From assembly GCA_934271715.1 (NCBI GenBank), contig CAKQRZ010000003.1:1-64000 (forward strand): DNA of 64,000 nucleotides, read 5' to 3'. The stretch comes from an uncultured Alphaproteobacteria bacterium (GTDB lineage Bacteria > Pseudomonadota > Alphaproteobacteria > RF32 > CAG-239). Shown here piece by piece: positions 62,339 to 64,000 of the stretch. The position numbers and the translations under genes were made by a program. Position 1 is the first letter of the stretch, and every line of letters begins with the position of its first letter. Under the pieces are notes generated by a model that worked only from the letters and a program-made list of their open reading frames with translations, did no database searches and was not told the origin of the DNA.

Positions 62339-64000
62339 TTATAAAATTTTGTTTTCATAGTTATCCAAAAGCGAAATTTCTTCGGCTTCCTCATTTTGAA
62401 AAACCGGATGAATATTTTTGCTTTTGCCGGATGATTTCTTTTTCATAATTTGTTTTACTTTCTGCTCGTCATAGACTTCTATGCGGTTGCGCCCGTTGTT
62501 TTTTGCCAAGTACATAGCATCGTCAACCTGCCGCAGCAGCACATCCAAACTGGCAGTTTTTTCGGAAGAAACTACGCCGATGCTGACGGTAAAGTGAAAC
62601 TTTTCGCCGCTTTCGCTTTCTATTTCTAAATTAGCAATGCTTTGGCGCAGGCGCTCGGCCACAACCTGAGCGGAATGAGTATTGGTATTATCCAGATAAA
62701 TCACAAATTCCTCGCCGCCGAATCTGCAGACAATATCGTCTTCGCGCAAATCATTCTGACAGCAGGCCACCAGCTCGGTCAAAACTTTATCGCCGGTTTT
62801 ATGCCCATAAGTATCATTTACATTTTTGAACTTGTCGGCGTCAATCATCAGCAGACTGAAGTTTTGCTGTTTTTTTAAGGCTTCTTTAATGCGCTCCGGC
62901 ACCAGTTTTTCAAAATAGCGGCGGTTCCAAGCCAATGTGAGCGGGTCGCGCTCGGCCTGAAACTGCAGAGTTGTTTCGCGGGCTTTGCGCAGAGTGATGT
63001 TTTGAAACGCCATATACAAAGCCATTTCATTATTATATTCTATAGCCTTTGCCGAAACCGAAAGCCAAAACGGCGCCGAATTGACAATATTGCAGACCAT
63101 CAGGTCAAAGTCCTGCACCTCATGCTCTTTTTCTAATTTAGTAAAAAAGGTCTTGCGGTTTTCTTCATCTACAAAAAAATCTTTAATTTTAAAATAGCTG
63201 CATTCTTTTTTAGTAAAGCCGAACAGCTCAGCCGCCTTATTATTTATCAGCAGAATTTTATCGCCGGTAATTTTAGAAATGATAATCGGAAACGGCGACG
63301 AATCTATCATAGCTGTAATCTGCAGATTAAGCTTGTCTATGGTATTCCAGCTTTTTTGCAAATCCTGCTGCTGCAGATGCAGCTTCAAAAAAATAACCGC
63401 CGCCGCATAAACATAAAGCCAAAACCAAGTCAGAATGTTCAAATTCAGCCAGTTATACTTAAAGAAATAGGCCGAAACCAGCAATTTTCCCCACAGCATA
63501 AAGACAGAGCAGAACAATAAAAAATTGCCTAGATTAAAGCTGAAAACACAGCGGTGCAAAACAACAATGCCGAAAAACGCCAGACTGATTAAAGTTACGG
63601 CAGAATCCAGCATATTAACTGAACTCTGGCTGTAGCTGATAAATGAATAATATAAGCCGGCGGTCAGGCAGACAGAAATATAAAATGTTAAAGCCTCGCG
63701 GTTTGCCGGTTTTTCGCCATGCAGCTCTGCCGCTGCGTTCAGCCAGAAAACAGAAGTTAACAGAGCTAAAATCATACGGGCAAAAGCTACAAAATTATAA
63801 TTCAGCCCGATTTTATATAAAATATGCTCGTTCGGCGCCAGATAAGTTAAAAACAAAATGCCAAGTCCGCCCAGCTGAAACAGTATCAGCCCGCGGAATT
63901 CTTTGGCCGTACGCACCAAAAAAGTGGAGCCGATGCCGATAAACAGCGACAGAATGCCGAATAAAATGTTATAGCCGGAATAAAATATACTTGAACTTAG
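62339..64000 (-). CDS. Membrane PAS-GGDEF diguanylate cyclase (5' end outside window)
   Basis: The frame is open through the right edge of the window, so the GTG at 63919 is not a proven start. The first 200 visible residues hold six or more hydrophobic helices (7TM-like sensor). A PAS domain follows (INNKAAELFGFTKKECSYFK), then GGDEF with FGGEEFVIY as the active-site loop and DADKFKNVNDTYGHKTGD before it. No RxxD inhibition site is evident. It makes cyclic di-GMP from two GTP and probably regulates surface-associated behaviour. Confidence 0.9.
   Translation of the reverse strand, partial: LSSSIFYSGYNILFGILSLFIGIGSTFLVRTAKEFRGLILFQLGGLGILFLTYLAPNEHILYKIGLNYNFVAFARMILALLTSVFWLNAAAELHGEKPANREALTFYISVCLTAGLYYSFISYSQSSVNMLDSAVTLISLAFFGIVVLHRCVFSFNLGNFLLFCSVFMLWGKLLVSAYFFKYNWLNLNILTWFWLYVYAAAVIFLKLHLQQQDLQKSWNTIDKLNLQITAMIDSSPFPIIISKITGDKILLINNKAAELFGFTKKECSYFKIKDFFVDEENRKTFFTKLEKEHEVQDFDLMVCNIVNSAPFWLSVSAKAIEYNNEMALYMAFQNITLRKARETTLQFQAERDPLTLAWNRRYFEKLVPERIKEALKKQQNFSLLMIDADKFKNVNDTYGHKTGDKVLTELVACCQNDLREDDIVCRFGGEEFVIYLDNTNTHSAQVVAERLRQSIANLEIESESGEKFHFTVSIGVVSSEKTASLDVLLRQVDDAMYLAKNNGRNRIEVYDEQKVKQIMKKKSSGKSKNIHPVFQNEEAEEISLLDNYENKIL

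Overview
The window looks like a chromosomal stretch from an uncultured, low-GC, probably gut-associated alphaproteobacterium. The lineage call is an inference. It rests on the rpsO/pnp/truB/ligA/ychF housekeeping block and on the prepilin signature RSMIEMLGVLAI...GYSKAMEK, which I associate from memory with the RF32/'Azospirillum sp. CAG' group. The conserved backbone lies at 1-5200 and 35400-64000. An AT-rich accessory block occupies 5200-33110, and a short decayed stretch (33110-35400) follows it.

Backbone, left: the 3' end of a cysteine-rich secreted protein gene, htpG, murA with a 49-codon upstream gene, and tRNA-Gly(GCC). Backbone, right: pnp, rpsO, truB, ligA and ychF; a three-gene membrane-protein operon; a META-like lipoprotein gene; rpsU; a phosphofructokinase gene; several small membrane proteins; rpmB; tRNA-Arg(CCG); a second cysteine-rich secreted protein; an exported ankyrin protein; a membrane pyrophosphatase; marC; two divergent type IV pilin-like loci, one of them broken; and a diguanylate cyclase / RNA methyltransferase / transketolase operon.

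The accessory block is two genomic islands in tandem at tRNA-Gly. The tRNA 3' end is repeated as 51 bp at 13184 and as a 20-bp core at 33090. Each island carries its own tyrosine integrase beside its left attachment copy. Island A (5.2-13.2 kb) carries an ankyrin protein, a BcgI-like restriction-modification pair whose specificity gene contains a G9 tract between its two target-recognition halves, a serine recombinase, and an Abi/HEPN protein followed by two structured tandem repeats that look like a paired RNA. Island B (13.2-33.1 kb) carries a type IIG restriction-modification operon and, divergent from it, a five-gene cluster (C5 methyltransferase, nuclease-like protein, ParB-like protein, SNF2 helicase, DUF3883-type nuclease). 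It also carries a two-gene soluble/membrane pair, a HUH endonuclease, a Fic protein with its own operator and an orphan C5 methyltransferase. The two divergent restriction operons share a perfect 20-bp promoter-proximal element.

The best candidates for undescribed biology are the five-gene cluster (21453-27885), the Abi protein with its covarying repeat RNA (12134-13041), the G9 switch in the BcgI-like specificity gene, the structured RNA at 33287-33567, and the (CT)8 tract at the head of a pilin-like gene. Everything here was read by eye; no search or folding program was run.
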